Positions 45,459 through 55,237 of a DNA stretch of 64,000 nt are shown here, piece after piece. The notes under the pieces were generated by a model, which was given only the letters and a program-made list of their open reading frames with translations, made no database searches and was not told where the DNA came from. The position numbers were made by a program, and so were the translations under genes. The stretch covers positions 62,001-126,000 of the forward strand of contig NZ_FXTE01000001.1 of the NCBI RefSeq assembly GCF_900182615.1, read 5' to 3'. Within the stretch, counting starts at the first letter, position 1; the number at the start of each line of letters is the position of its first letter. Source of the stretch: Ruegeria faecimaris. Its GTDB lineage: Bacteria; Pseudomonadota; Alphaproteobacteria; Rhodobacterales; Rhodobacteraceae.

Positions 45459-45469
45459 AAGGTCTCCGA

Positions 45470-46693
<1,224 letters not shown>

Positions 46694-46764
46694 TTAGCCT
46701 GACTGTCATAGGGTGCGCCCGAACGACGATCAAGCGATATAAAACAAGAGATTTGGAGACCCCG

Positions 46765-47154
46765 ATGAACGACGAAAATGACTGGTACGGACCCGACGCG
46801 GCGACATTCGGAGACCGGCTGGCAGGGGCGCGTGAAGCAGCGGGGATGACGCAGGCACATCTGGCCCGCAGGCTGGGTGTCAAGAAGTCTACGATTGCCG
46901 CCTGGGAAAATGATCTGTCTGAGCCCCGGGCCAACCGACTGTCGATGATGGCAGGCATGATCAACGTTTCGATCATGTGGCTTCTCACCGGCGAGGGCGA
47001 CGGGATGGACGCCCCTGTCGAGGCTGGAGAAAACGCACCTGACCTGGCCGGAATCGTATCCGAGCTTCGTTCAATCCGAGGCGAGATGCGCGCCAGCGCC
47101 GAGCGGGCTGCAAGGCTGGAGAAACGTGTGCGTATGATGCTGGAGGCGGAATAA
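46765..47154 (+). CDS. XRE-family helix-turn-helix regulator
   Basis: A 129-aa protein. The Cro/CI-type HTH spans about residues 16-70 (FGDRLAGAREAAGMTQAHLARRLGVKKSTIAAWEND). The C-terminal 40 residues form a short coiled coil (ELRSIRGEMRASAERAARLEKRVRMML) for dimerisation. The ATG at 46765 follows GGAG by seven bases. Its TAA overlaps the sdhE ATG by one base, so the two genes are coupled. Confidence 0.9.
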   Translation: MNDENDWYGPDAATFGDRLAGAREAAGMTQAHLARRLGVKKSTIAAWENDLSEPRANRLSMMAGMINVSIMWLLTGEGDGMDAPVEAGENAPDLAGIVSELRSIRGEMRASAERAARLEKRVRMMLEAE

Positions 47155-47411
47155 TGGCCGAACCGCGCAATGTCAGGATCAAACGGATGAAAATGCGGTC
47201 CATGCGACGCGGCATCAAAGAGATGGATCTGATTCTGGCTGCCTATGCAGACCGCAATCTGGACTCCATGGATGCAACAGGGCTGGATGTTTACGACGCC
47301 CTGTTGCACGAGAATGATCAGGACCTGTATCAATGGGTCACCGGTCAGGTCCTGCCACCTACCCAATTCTCGGATCTTGTTTCCGAAATCGCACAAACCT
47401 TTCAAAAATAA
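47154..47411 (+). CDS. sdhE: Succinate dehydrogenase assembly factor SdhE
   Basis: An 85-aa protein. The conserved RRGIKEMDLIL motif (RGxxE) and DQDLYQWVTG segment identify the SdhE/YgfY/Sdh5 family, which promotes FAD attachment to SdhA. It shares one base with the XRE regulator gene. No sdh genes are in the window. Confidence 0.92.
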   Translation: MAEPRNVRIKRMKMRSMRRGIKEMDLILAAYADRNLDSMDATGLDVYDALLHENDQDLYQWVTGQVLPPTQFSDLVSEIAQTFQK

Positions 47412-47488
47412 AGATTATCCGGCTTAACTGATTTTTCGGCTTTTCGCTTCATTCTGCCTGAAACTGCGCGAATGAATCGGAGGATCGT

Positions 47489-47986
47489 ATGAGTTTGGAA
47501 ATGCAGGTCTCCGCGCCGGGGGTCAAAGGCTTCATGACCAGCTATCTTGAGGCACTTGCTCTAGTTGAGCGGCTTCATCGTTTGTTGTTGGACGTTATCA
47601 AAGATGAGTTTGAACGGGTCGGTGTTCTTGAGATCAACGCGGTTCAAGCGTTGCTTTTGTTCAATATCGGAGATCATGAGGTTACCGCTGGTGAATTGAA
47701 AAGCCGCGGTTACTATCAAGGCAGCAATGTCAGCTACAACCTCAAAAAAATGGTCGAGATGGGGTATATGCACCACCAGCGTTGCGAAATAGACCGCCGT
47801 TCGGTGCGTGTCCGGTTGACGCCACAGGGCCGGGAAATCCGCGATATCGTCTCCGAGCTGTTTTCGAGACATGCCGAAGGTCTACAATCGCGCGGCGTGC
47901 TTGGACAGGAAGGGATCGAAGACATTACCGGAGCATTGCGGCGGGTAGAACGGTATTGGACGGACCAGATCCGCTATATCTATTGA
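47489..47986 (+). CDS. ldtR: MarR-family regulator, LdtR type
   Basis: A 165-aa winged-helix regulator. LEINAVQALLLFNIGDHEVTAGELKSRGYYQGSNVSYNLKKMVEMGYMHHQRCEIDRRSVRVRLT covers recognition helix and wing. The sequence matches LdtR of alphaproteobacteria, which controls L,D-transpeptidase and stress genes. Its 3' end overlaps the convergent DUF1194 gene by seven bases. Confidence 0.88.
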   Translation: MSLEMQVSAPGVKGFMTSYLEALALVERLHRLLLDVIKDEFERVGVLEINAVQALLLFNIGDHEVTAGELKSRGYYQGSNVSYNLKKMVEMGYMHHQRCEIDRRSVRVRLTPQGREIRDIVSELFSRHAEGLQSRGVLGQEGIEDITGALRRVERYWTDQIRYIY

Positions 47987-48708
47987 TGCTTGGTCGGCCT
48001 CTGTCCCGCATCCGATAGGGTCAGGCCTTCAAGTTCGCGGATCAGTTTACGGGTCATTGCTTCTTCGTAATCGTCAAAGCCCAGGGCAACCTCAACAAAG
48101 GCGCCGGGGCCAAGGATGACCCATGCTTTGAAATAGGCCAGCAGCTCTCCGACCTGAACATAGCGGGTGCTACCGATGTCAGGGTCGTCGGCACCGATGA
48201 CCAGTCCATTGATCGTGATACCGTCGTCAGAGAGCGTCTGTTTCGCATTTCTTGGGTGCAGGCCGATATTGTGCTTTCCGTCCCCCGACAGATCCAATGT
48301 CCGCTTCCAGCAATCGGGTTTCTGGCCCAAAAGTTCGGCACCGAACAGCATGGCGGACCCGACGGCGGTTCCTTGCGGAGCGCCGCTGCGTTTCACATGG
48401 TCGAGCAGGGTGGCTATGCGCTCCAGATCGAGGTCCGATTGTACTGCGGTCCAGCCCAATAACAGGCGTTGGTGGCCGGGTTCGCTCCATTCATAAATCG
48501 CGATTTGTACCGGGTTTGCTGTGTTTGAAAGAAAGAGTTGCTTAATCTCGGGCCTGCGGAAAGCACCTGCCAAGCCGCCAAGCTGCAACCGGTATTCCGA
48601 GCTGTCGACTGATCCCGACACATCCAGGCCCAAAGCCAAAGCATGGCGGCATTCTGATGCCGCAGAGGTGGCCAATATGCTGACTATCGTTGCAAGCGCA
48701 CGTATCAT
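47980..48708 (-). CDS. DUF1194 secreted VWA-domain protein (copy 2)
   Basis: A 242-aa protein with a signal peptide of about 18 residues and a von Willebrand A fold. The metal site (MIDAS) shows LGLDVSGSVDSSEY and later TLDLSGDGKHNIG. It has the same layout as the next upstream gene, so the pair probably arose by duplication. ATGA overlap at 48705-48708 couples them. Function is not known. Confidence 0.88.
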   Translation of the reverse strand: MIRALATIVSILATSAASECRHALALGLDVSGSVDSSEYRLQLGGLAGAFRRPEIKQLFLSNTANPVQIAIYEWSEPGHQRLLLGWTAVQSDLDLERIATLLDHVKRSGAPQGTAVGSAMLFGAELLGQKPDCWKRTLDLSGDGKHNIGLHPRNAKQTLSDDGITINGLVIGADDPDIGSTRYVQVGELLAYFKAWVILGPGAFVEVALGFDDYEEAMTRKLIRELEGLTLSDAGQRPTKHQ

Positions 48709-49409
48709 CGCTGGCCGGGGTCCGACAATGCGCCGATCTGCATACCTTTTAGTTCGCGTTCAAGTTTGCGCCGCATGGCGCGTTCGAAATCCTGGAACCC
48801 GTCGGCGATTTCCAGGAACGCGCCGGGGCCGTACAGGACATTGTTTTCAAAAAAGGGAATCAGATACAGCTCGCCTTCGAAGTCGGCGGCATTAATGACC
48901 AGGCCATTCACAATCGTATTCTCAAAGGGAAAATGCCGATAGGCGGAATCCGGGCCATATCCATCGTTGTTCGAACCGTCACCTGACAGATCAATGGTTT
49001 GAAAAAGACATGTCGGGGCCTGCTGCATCAGCGTCGCCCCAAAGGCCAGCGCATACCCCATCGCCGTGGCCGAGTCGCTGTCTGATCGGACCGATTGCTG
49101 TATCGTGGTCGCTGCCACCAGCAAATCGGTCTGCGTGTTGATCATCGTCCAGCCCAGTATGATATGCTGAACGTCCCGGCCGCTCCATTCATAAACAGCC
49201 AGCGCGACCGGCATCGGCGAGGAAAAGAAGGCCTCGGTCACCTCGGGGGCAACCAACGCTGCGGCAAGGCCCTGCCTTTGCAGCGCGTCCTCTTCTGCGC
49301 TTACCGATGTTGAAATGTCCATTGCCAGCGCAAGCGCAAGGCGACAGGGCTCGGCCCGCAGAGGGCTGGCTAAAAAGGCTAGGCCCAGTGTGATCAACCA
49401 GCGGATCAC
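48705..49409 (-). CDS. DUF1194 secreted VWA-domain protein (copy 1)
   Basis: A 234-aa protein with a signal peptide (ends near LRAEP) and VWA fold. MIDAS residues are in LALAMDISTSVSAEED and TIDLSGDGSNNDG. The first motif is DISTS rather than the usual DxSGS. It shares YEWSGRD, ILGWT and GPGAFLEIADGF with copy 2. It overlaps the gloA stop as ATGA, giving a coupled three-gene set. Confidence 0.88.
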   Translation of the reverse strand: MIRWLITLGLAFLASPLRAEPCRLALALAMDISTSVSAEEDALQRQGLAAALVAPEVTEAFFSSPMPVALAVYEWSGRDVQHIILGWTMINTQTDLLVAATTIQQSVRSDSDSATAMGYALAFGATLMQQAPTCLFQTIDLSGDGSNNDGYGPDSAYRHFPFENTIVNGLVINAADFEGELYLIPFFENNVLYGPGAFLEIADGFQDFERAMRRKLERELKGMQIGALSDPGQR

Positions 49410-49834
49410 CAGTGCCCGGTGCTTTCCATGCTGGCCCAGGGTTCGGCCGGTTCCAGCGCATCACCGTTTTGTAGCAACTCTACCGAGATATTGTCGGGTG
49501 ACCTGACAAACGCCATTCGGCCGTCGCGCGGTGGCCGGTTGATCACGACTCCATTGTCCTGCAGGTGCTGGCAGGTTTCATAAATATTGTCGACTCCATA
49601 GGCGAGATGGCCGAAATGGCGGCTGTCGTTGGGCAGATCGTCATCCCCATCCCAGTTATAGGTCAACTCGATTGGTCGATCCTCTTGCCCAGCAGGAGCC
49701 ATGAAGATCAGGGAAAACCGCCCCTGTTCGCTGTCATAGCGGCGAGTTTCCTTAAGGCCCAGCAACTTGTAAAACGCCATGGATTTGTCCAGGTCCTTCA
49801 CGCGAACCATGGTGTGGAGGTAAGTGAGCCCCAT
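49406..49834 (-). CDS. gloA: Lactoylglutathione lyase (glyoxalase I)
   Basis: A 142-aa VOC-fold enzyme that isomerises the methylglyoxal-glutathione adduct. It shows YLHTMVRVKDLDKSMAFYKLLGL, IELTYNWDGDD, HFGHLAYGVDNIYETC and SVELLQ, holding the expected His and Glu metal ligands. It is the first gene of the set with two DUF1194 genes. Confidence 0.93.
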   Translation of the reverse strand: MGLTYLHTMVRVKDLDKSMAFYKLLGLKETRRYDSEQGRFSLIFMAPAGQEDRPIELTYNWDGDDDLPNDSRHFGHLAYGVDNIYETCQHLQDNGVVINRPPRDGRMAFVRSPDNISVELLQNGDALEPAEPWASMESTGHW

Positions 49835-50009
49835 TGCGGGTTCCTTTCTGTTCCGGTGATGCCCTGCACCTTAGCGCGCGTACATCACGTGTCGAGAGGC
49901 CGCACGGACACAATTCTGAAAATGCAAATGTGGGCGCACATATCGCGGTTCCTGTCTTTTGATTGGCGATATATAGTGGCAGGCGACTCATTGCTGGAAA
50001 GGAAATTTC

Positions 50010-50921
50010 ATGCCGCTGTCCTCTGACCAACTGGGCGAGATCGAAGCGCAACGGGCGCAATCGCATCCAACACGCCGTGTTGTAGCTGCGGGGATGGAGG
50101 AACACCTGTACACGGCGCATCAGGTTCTGGACCACGGTTTTGTGCGCGTGATCGACTATATGGGTGATGACGCTGCGATTTGTCAGGCCGCACGCGTGTC
50201 CTATGGCAAGGGCACCAAATCAGTGCAAAATGACGAAGGGTTGATCCGCTATCTGATGCGGCACTGGCACTCGACCCCGTTTGAGATGTGCGAGATAAAG
50301 TTGCACGTCAAGTTACCGGTTTTTGTCGCGCGACAGTGGATTCGGCACCGGACAGCGAATGTGAATGAATATTCGGCGCGCTATTCGATTTTGGACCGTG
50401 AATTCTATATCCCGGCACCCGAGCACGTGTCCGCGCAGTCCGAGATCAACAATCAGGGTCGCGGCGATACGTTGCAGGGCGAAGAAGCCGCGCGCGTCCT
50501 TGAGATTTTGAAAGCTGACAGCGCGCGTTGTTATGACAATTACGAGGCGATGATGGGTCAGGACGGGCAGCAAGGGCTTGCGCGTGAACTGGCGCGGATG
50601 AACCTTCCGGCGAATATCTACACGCAATGGTACTGGAAGGTTGACCTGCACAACCTGTTCCACTTCCTGCGTTTGCGCGCGGATCCTCATGCCCAATACG
50701 AAATTCGTGTTTACGCCGATGCCATGTGCAAGATCGTCGCTGATTGGGTGCCGGCCGCCTATAAGGCGTTTGAAGATTACCGCCTGGGTGCGGTCAATCT
50801 TTCCGCGCAGATGGTCGACAGCCTGCGTCGGATGTTGGCCGGAGAGACGGTCACTCAGGAAAACTCGGGCATGACCGGGCGGGAATGGCGTGAGTTCGAG
50901 GCGATCATCAAGGAAAGTTGA
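50010..50921 (+). CDS. thyX: FAD-dependent thymidylate synthase ThyX
   Basis: A 303-aa flavoprotein making dTMP from dUMP with methylene-tetrahydrofolate. The ThyX motif [15 protein letters not shown] is complete, with FVARQWIRH before it. The C-terminal [11 protein letters not shown] segment is typical of the alphaproteobacterial type. AAAGGAAA lies seven bases before ATG 50010. Confidence 0.96.
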   Translation: MPLSSDQLGEIEAQRAQSHPTRRVVAAGMEEHLYTAHQVLDHGFVRVIDYMGDDAAICQAARVSYGKGTKSVQNDEGLIRYLMRHWHSTPFEMCEIKLHVKLPVFVARQWIRHRTANVNEYSARYSILDREFYIPAPEHVSAQSEINNQGRGDTLQGEEAARVLEILKADSARCYDNYEAMMGQDGQQGLARELARMNLPANIYTQWYWKVDLHNLFHFLRLRADPHAQYEIRVYADAMCKIVADWVPAAYKAFEDYRLGAVNLSAQMVDSLRRMLAGETVTQENSGMTGREWREFEAIIKES

Positions 50922-51356
50922 GTGCGCTTGCGGTCTGTCTATACGGGGCGTCATGAAATGGTTGCGATCGTTTCATGACACTTTCAGTTTTGATCAAAAC
51001 CGGTTGTCTGACCCTGTTCCTGCCTCGCGTGGCACAGGCCGAGTCCCCCCATCGTCGATGGTGATTTGCGAACCCACGGCTACATGCACCAAAAACTTGC
51101 GCTCCAGTTCACCTCTGAGCGGGCAAGAGCCGGGATGTGCGATCCTGAACAACTGATGGAAGTGTGGACTAGATAATCCCGCAACTGGACGATGGTGGTC
51201 ACCTGTGCGACCAGTACGTCCTGAATCGTGCCATGTGGAAAAATTGAACCACGCGCCCCGAAAGCAGCAGGGAGCAAGAATAGGCACATCACTTTCGATG
51301 GCCAACGGCCTGAAATTGGCCGTTGTCCTGATTTTCGTACCCGCAGTAACGGGATT
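50922..51356. other. Intergenic stretch between thyX and csp
   Basis: 435 bases with no gene I can support. A 103-codon minus-strand frame contains a CYTH-like ELERKFLV string but nothing else of that family. Near the csp end there is a hairpin with stem CAACGGCC/GGCCGTTG (about 51303-51325) and a smaller one (CCCG/CGGG) close to the csp stop, which may end the csp transcript. Confidence 0.5.
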
Positions 51357-51563
51357 TTACAGTGGCTTCAAATCTGAAGCCATTTGTCGGCCGTCACGTC
51401 CGTCTTCCAGTTCGTAAGCGACCTTCTGATTGTCAGCGAGTCCGGTAAGACCAGATCTTTCAACGGCCGAGATGTGAACAAATACGTCCTTGCCGCCTTC
51501 ATCAGGGGCAATAAACCCATAGCCTTTGGTGGTATTGAACCATTTCACGGTGCCAGTTGGCAT
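51357..51563 (-). CDS. csp: Cold-shock-domain protein
   Basis: A 68-aa OB-fold protein. RNP1 is KGYGFIAP, RNP2 is VFVHISA; it starts MPTGTVKWFNTTKGYG. These proteins bind single-stranded RNA and DNA and melt mRNA structure. The 216-bp gap upstream to the divergent ArsC-like gene leaves room for the long leader usual for csp mRNA. Confidence 0.95.
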   Translation of the reverse strand: MPTGTVKWFNTTKGYGFIAPDEGGKDVFVHISAVERSGLTGLADNQKVAYELEDGRDGRQMASDLKPL

Positions 51564-51779
51564 TTCCCGTGTCTCCTTCTACTTGCACGTTGTCCCACAA
51601 AATTGGTGGGGGTAGCGATTGACGTAACCGCAACACATCACCGTCTCGTCCACACGACACGGCCCGAATTACGTGTTTCGTCTTTTTCAACATTGCACGG
51701 TGAAGTAAAAAATCAAGAAATACCGGAATACACTGGCGAATTTGCCCATTATCAAGATCGAAACAGGAGCAGCCCGAAA

Positions 51780-52097
51780 ATGCGCGTATATGGATTGAAG
51801 ACTTGCGATACTTGCCGTAAGGCTCTGAAATCGCTTGAGGGTTCGGATTTTATCGATGTTCGCGCGCAAGGTGTGCCGGATGCGGTACTGGCGCAGGCCC
51901 TAAAACGTTTCGGCGAGGCTTTGCTCAATACCAGGTCGACAACGTGGCGCGGGTTGGATGCAGAGCAGCGCAAAAAAGAGCCGCTGGAACTCTTGCAGGA
52001 ACACCCAACCTTAATGAAGCGACCGCTTGTTGAGAAAGACGGTGCACTTTATCTGGGCTGGACGGCTGAAACGCAGGCAGCCCTTGGCGTTGGCTGA
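51780..52097 (+). CDS. ArsC/Spx-family protein
   Basis: A 105-aa thioredoxin-fold protein. CDTCRKAL near residue 9 is the CxxC/ArsC catalytic site, and RPLVEKDGALYLGW is the conserved late segment. The family includes arsenate reductases and YffB-like proteins; with no ars neighbours it is probably the YffB type. ATG at 51780 is chosen because the longer upstream frame lies in noncoding sequence antisense to csp. Confidence 0.88.
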   Translation: MRVYGLKTCDTCRKALKSLEGSDFIDVRAQGVPDAVLAQALKRFGEALLNTRSTTWRGLDAEQRKKEPLELLQEHPTLMKRPLVEKDGALYLGWTAETQAALGVG

Positions 52098-52138
52098 GTG
52101 GGTACTTATGTGGTTGGTCGCAAGCTAGAGGGTTCTAA

Positions 52139-52507
52139 ATGCGTAACGCAGCGATGATTTTAGGGGTAGTTGCCGGTCTGATCGGCATGTTGGTCGGGTT
52201 TGTTGGCTATGGATATGTCGAGTTGATCGACAGGTTTGGCGAAATCGACGGGATTGCCGAGCAGGTGGACAATGCGCAGTTGATCCGAACCGCGGCGATC
52301 CTTGCGCCTTTATTGGCTATTGCGGGCGGGGCGATGGCACATGCCCGCGCTCTGATTGGTGGCGTGTTGCTGCTGATTTCTGCGGCTGGGATGTATTATG
52401 CGTTCGGGTTCAATGTGTTCACCATGTTCCCGGTCGCCTTTGCCGCCGTGGCGGGTCTCCTTGGGCTGGCCGCGGGTAAACCGGACGAGCCCAAGGCACA
52501 TTTCTGA
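52139..52507 (+). CDS. Small integral membrane protein
   Basis: A 122-aa protein with four predicted helices (residues about 5-27, 52-68, 70-86, 92-113) and a charged C-terminal tail. I do not recognise a family. It follows the ArsC-like gene by 41 bases and is tail to tail with the DoxX gene, one base apart. Confidence 0.75.
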   Translation: MRNAAMILGVVAGLIGMLVGFVGYGYVELIDRFGEIDGIAEQVDNAQLIRTAAILAPLLAIAGGAMAHARALIGGVLLLISAAGMYYAFGFNVFTMFPVAFAAVAGLLGLAAGKPDEPKAHF

Positions 52508-52508
52508 G

Positions 52509-53027
52509 TTACTTCAGGCGCAGGATGCGATCGATCGAGATCGGGCCTGCGCCGTTTATCGCGATGATCAGAAACAGGAAAGTCCACATCACGCGCTGAT
52601 CCATCAAAGTAAGTGCGTTGTCGAACAGGCCTCCCAATTTGACGCCATGACCGGTCACGTCGACAATGGTCTGTATCCAAACAAACCCAATCATCCCAAG
52701 GGCTGCCACCCGGGTCAGCAAGCCGACCAGCAACAAGGCTGGCAGGACAAATTCGGCGACTGTTCCCAGAAAGATTACGACGCGTTGGAAAAAAGTCATC
52801 TGGGTTACGTCATAAAGTACGGCCTCTGCCGCTTTGGGGAAAATCTGCCCAAACGCCCCCGCTGACGGAGAGAAAATCGACCCGTCGATTTTCAGGGTGG
52901 CTGAATTCCAGTAGTAGACAAGCAACACGGCAACAAAGACAAGACGCGCCAGGGTTGGTGTCAGCCAGTTGGCCGATCTGTCGATCCGTCCCAGGACGTT
53001 GTTATGAAGAGAGATCAGGGCAGTCAT
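52509..53027 (-). CDS. DoxX-family membrane protein of the bufferin operon
   Basis: A 172-aa protein with four or five membrane helices and the DoxX pattern (LARLVFVAVLLVYYWNSA, EFVLPALLLVGLLTRVAALGMIGF, QRVMWTFLFLIIAINGAGPISID). DoxX proteins occur as the fourth gene of buf operons. Here it overlaps the DUF2063 gene as ATGA and closes the operon. Its role, perhaps in redox or precursor handling at the membrane, is unproven. Confidence 0.87.
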   Translation of the reverse strand: MTALISLHNNVLGRIDRSANWLTPTLARLVFVAVLLVYYWNSATLKIDGSIFSPSAGAFGQIFPKAAEAVLYDVTQMTFFQRVVIFLGTVAEFVLPALLLVGLLTRVAALGMIGFVWIQTIVDVTGHGVKLGGLFDNALTLMDQRVMWTFLFLIIAINGAGPISIDRILRLK

Positions 53028-53785
53028 GTTGCCAGCCTTTCAATAGTCACAGAAGTGATGGCGCCGCCCTGTAACAGCAGCGCCAGAGTGGCCCCAAGAT
53101 CAAAATCCGGGGTGGTTTCGGTAGTGTTTTCAAATGCCTGTCCGATTGTGTTTCCGGCCTTCATCGCGGCGATCCAACCCGCCCCGCCTTGCGGCAGGGC
53201 CTGAGGAACAGGATCATATTCGCGGCGCGTGATCAGGGTATCTTCAGCACCAGCTTGGGGTTTCGGTGCGCCGTCTTCGGTATTGAACCGCCATATCGAA
53301 AAGATGGGCCAGTCCGAGCGCAAGATTTGCATCGAAGGTGCGAATTCCAATCGGGCCCGGAACAGATCTTCGGGTGGCACGGCTAACGCGTCGTCCGACG
53401 CTGGCACGCTGTCCGCCGCGTGGTAAGATCGGCGAAGGGCCAGCTCCAGTTGCGCCACATCGGGCAGGTATCCGATATGCGACAGCTGATCCATCCCGGC
53501 CAGGAAATCCGGAAACGCTTCGCCATAGAACATCATCAACGGCGAGGTTGGTGGGTGGCTGCGCAGAAAAAGCCCGGCCAACCCGTCCATGTTTTGCGAA
53601 CCCAGCAACTTGGCGATAACCGGGAAGGCTTGATGCATGGCTTCGGTCAGCGAAACGGCAACATTGTTGCGATAGACACTGAAACGCCGTCCCGCCGGCT
53701 GATCCGACGCGTCTACAAGGCCCTCAGGCACCGACATGGCTGGATCCAGCAAAGCCAGGTGAAACTCTTCTTGCGACACGCTCAT
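53024..53785 (-). CDS. bufC: DUF2063 partner protein (BufC/HvfC type)
   Basis: A 253-aa protein with an N-terminal DUF2063 helical domain (FHLALLDPAMSVPEGL, RFSVYRNNVAVSLTEAMHQAFPVIAKLLG) and a C-terminal beta-rich domain. DUF2063 proteins pair with MNIO enzymes and are thought to bring the precursor peptide to the active site. The ATG at 53785 overlaps the MNIO stop as ATGA. Confidence 0.9.
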   Translation of the reverse strand: MSVSQEEFHLALLDPAMSVPEGLVDASDQPAGRRFSVYRNNVAVSLTEAMHQAFPVIAKLLGSQNMDGLAGLFLRSHPPTSPLMMFYGEAFPDFLAGMDQLSHIGYLPDVAQLELALRRSYHAADSVPASDDALAVPPEDLFRARLEFAPSMQILRSDWPIFSIWRFNTEDGAPKPQAGAEDTLITRREYDPVPQALPQGGAGWIAAMKAGNTIGQAFENTTETTPDFDLGATLALLLQGGAITSVTIERLAT

Positions 53786-54639
53786 GCTGGGATGCGGTCC
53801 AGTGCCGCTTGGGCGCGATCGGCTTCGGCACGCAAGACAGGCCAATCAGGGACGTCGGTATCCCATTCCACCAGAACAGGTTTTGGTCCCGATTGTTCAA
53901 GCACATAGTTCAGAAGCGCCCAAACCGGATCAACCACTTCTCGCCCGTGGCTATCGATCAACAAGGGAAGCCCGTGGTCGTCTTCATCCTCATCATGCCC
54001 GCCAAGGTGGATCTCCCCGACCTTGTCCAGCGGATAGGCGTCGATATAGCTCTGCGGTGAGAAGTCGAGATTTGTCGCCGATACGAAAACGTTGTTCACA
54101 TCCAGCAAGAGCCCGCATCCGGTGCGGCCCGAAATTTCGCGCAGGAAGTCTGGTTCGGACCACGTACTTTCATCAAATGCTAGATAGCTTGACGGGTTTT
54201 CAAGCAGCATCTGTCGCCCAACGACATTCTGAACTTGGTCGATGTGATCGCAAATCCGTGCAAGGGCTGCGTCGGTATAGGGCAGGGGCAACAGATCATT
54301 CAGGAAGTGGCTGTCATGTGTCGACCAGGCCAGATGTTCGGAAAAGCTGGCGGGGTTGAGCCAGCCGACGAGGTGTTTCAAGCGGGCCAAGTGGTCTGTA
54401 TCCAGCGGGCCTTCTCCGCCGATGGACAGGCCAACGCCGTGGACGGAAATCGGGAAGTGTTCCGACAAGTGCCGCAGCTGTGCCAGCGGTCGGCCACCAT
54501 CGCCCATGTAGTTCTCGGCGTGGATTTCCAGCCATGCGACCGGTTGCGGGTGATCCAGAATCTGCTGGAAATGCTGAGGCTTATAGCCGACGCCTGGTGC
54601 CGCAGGCAGCCTGTTCGATCGGATTGTGCTGTCCAGCAT
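53782..54639 (-). CDS. bufB: MNIO (DUF692) multinuclear iron oxidative enzyme, BufB type
   Basis: A 285-aa TIM-barrel enzyme of the DUF692 family, which uses two or three iron ions to modify Cys residues in precursor peptides. Metal-ligand segments are visible: WLEIHAENYMGDGG, SVHGVGLSIGG, SEHLAWS, LLENPSSYL, LLLDVNNVFVSA, EIHLGGHDEDEDD. It lies 74 bases after the precursor gene, past a terminator. With the DUF2282 precursor and DUF2063 partner it fits the bufferin copper-binding RiPP pathway. Confidence 0.93.
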   Translation of the reverse strand: MLDSTIRSNRLPAAPGVGYKPQHFQQILDHPQPVAWLEIHAENYMGDGGRPLAQLRHLSEHFPISVHGVGLSIGGEGPLDTDHLARLKHLVGWLNPASFSEHLAWSTHDSHFLNDLLPLPYTDAALARICDHIDQVQNVVGRQMLLENPSSYLAFDESTWSEPDFLREISGRTGCGLLLDVNNVFVSATNLDFSPQSYIDAYPLDKVGEIHLGGHDEDEDDHGLPLLIDSHGREVVDPVWALLNYVLEQSGPKPVLVEWDTDVPDWPVLRAEADRAQAALDRIPA

Positions 54640-54666
54640 CTGGTAACCTCGCGGTCTTGAAAAAAG

Positions 54667-54693
54667 AGGCGGGCGATTCTTGCCCGCCCCTCA
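54667..54693 (-). terminator. Terminator between bufferin precursor and MNIO genes
   Basis: On the minus strand, stem GGCGGGC (54689-54683) and GCCCGCC (54675-54669), extended by a GAGG/CCTC pairing with one bulged base, is followed by TTTTTT (54666-54661). It has all parts of an intrinsic terminator and lies 20 bases after the precursor stop. It probably lets more precursor than enzyme be made. Confidence 0.85.
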
Positions 54694-54713
54694 GATTTGG
54701 CAAAAACTCAGGC

Positions 54714-55016
54714 TTATGCCGGCAGGTCACGCTCCAGCGGCTCGAGCGATCCCTTGCGGGCAGCGCCGTCAGCTGACTGAGGCAGGTCGATATCGGCGCA
54801 GGTGCCGGCATCTACCAGCGTCCAGGCATTGCCCTGATAATCAACAGTCGAGGTGCCCGCGCACGTGGTGCCGGGACCGGCGGCACAATCGTTCTGACCG
54901 GCCAGAGAAACGCCATAGCACTTTTCTTTGGCTTGTGCGGATGCGGTTGTGGCCATGCCTGAAACGGCTGCGGCTACGGCGCTTGCGATGACAAGGGATT
55001 TAGCGGTGTTCGACAT
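54714..55016 (-). CDS. bufA: Bufferin-type precursor peptide (DUF2282)
   Basis: A 100-aa secreted precursor. A Sec signal of about 28 residues ends near TTASAQA. The core [20 protein letters not shown] followed by [16 protein letters not shown] and DAGTC holds four cysteines (33, 44, 52, 73). This is the DUF2282/BufA1 pattern, where the MNIO enzyme converts some Cys to thiooxazoles and the product sequesters copper in the periplasm. First gene of the operon. Modification is inferred from family knowledge. Confidence 0.93.
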   Translation of the reverse strand: MSNTAKSLVIASAVAAAVSGMATTASAQAKEKCYGVSLAGQNDCAAGPGTTCAGTSTVDYQGNAWTLVDAGTCADIDLPQSADGAARKGSLEPLERDLPA

Positions 55017-55187
55017 CTCGGTTATCCTTTTGATGACTGCGTATGTCTGTGTTCGACAATGACAAAGGTAATGGGTTGCAGGTCACAGTTGAATTCACGA
55101 GCCTGTGTCTCACGAGCCCGTCAATGACTGTCATGACATCTTGCAAACTAATAGTTTGTTTTAGAAGAGATAAAACGCAAATGTTTC

Positions 55188-55215
55188 AATCCGGCCCCTC
55201 AGGGGGGGCCGGATT
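55188..55215 (-). terminator. Likely terminator hairpin of thrS
   Basis: An 11-bp stem AATCCGGCCCC/GGGGCCGGATT with a 6-base loop, 22 bases beyond the thrS stop. The following T-run on the minus strand is weak (TTGAAAC), so it may be Rho-assisted. The rest of the gap up to bufA (55017-55187) should carry the bufA promoter. Confidence 0.6.
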
Positions 55216-55237
55216 TTGTGCAATTTGCCGCTGATTG

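Noticed and set aside
50994-51305. A 103-codon minus-strand frame with an ELERKFLV string like CYTH domains
   Set aside because: Only that string matches; the other CYTH residues are missing and codon use is poor.
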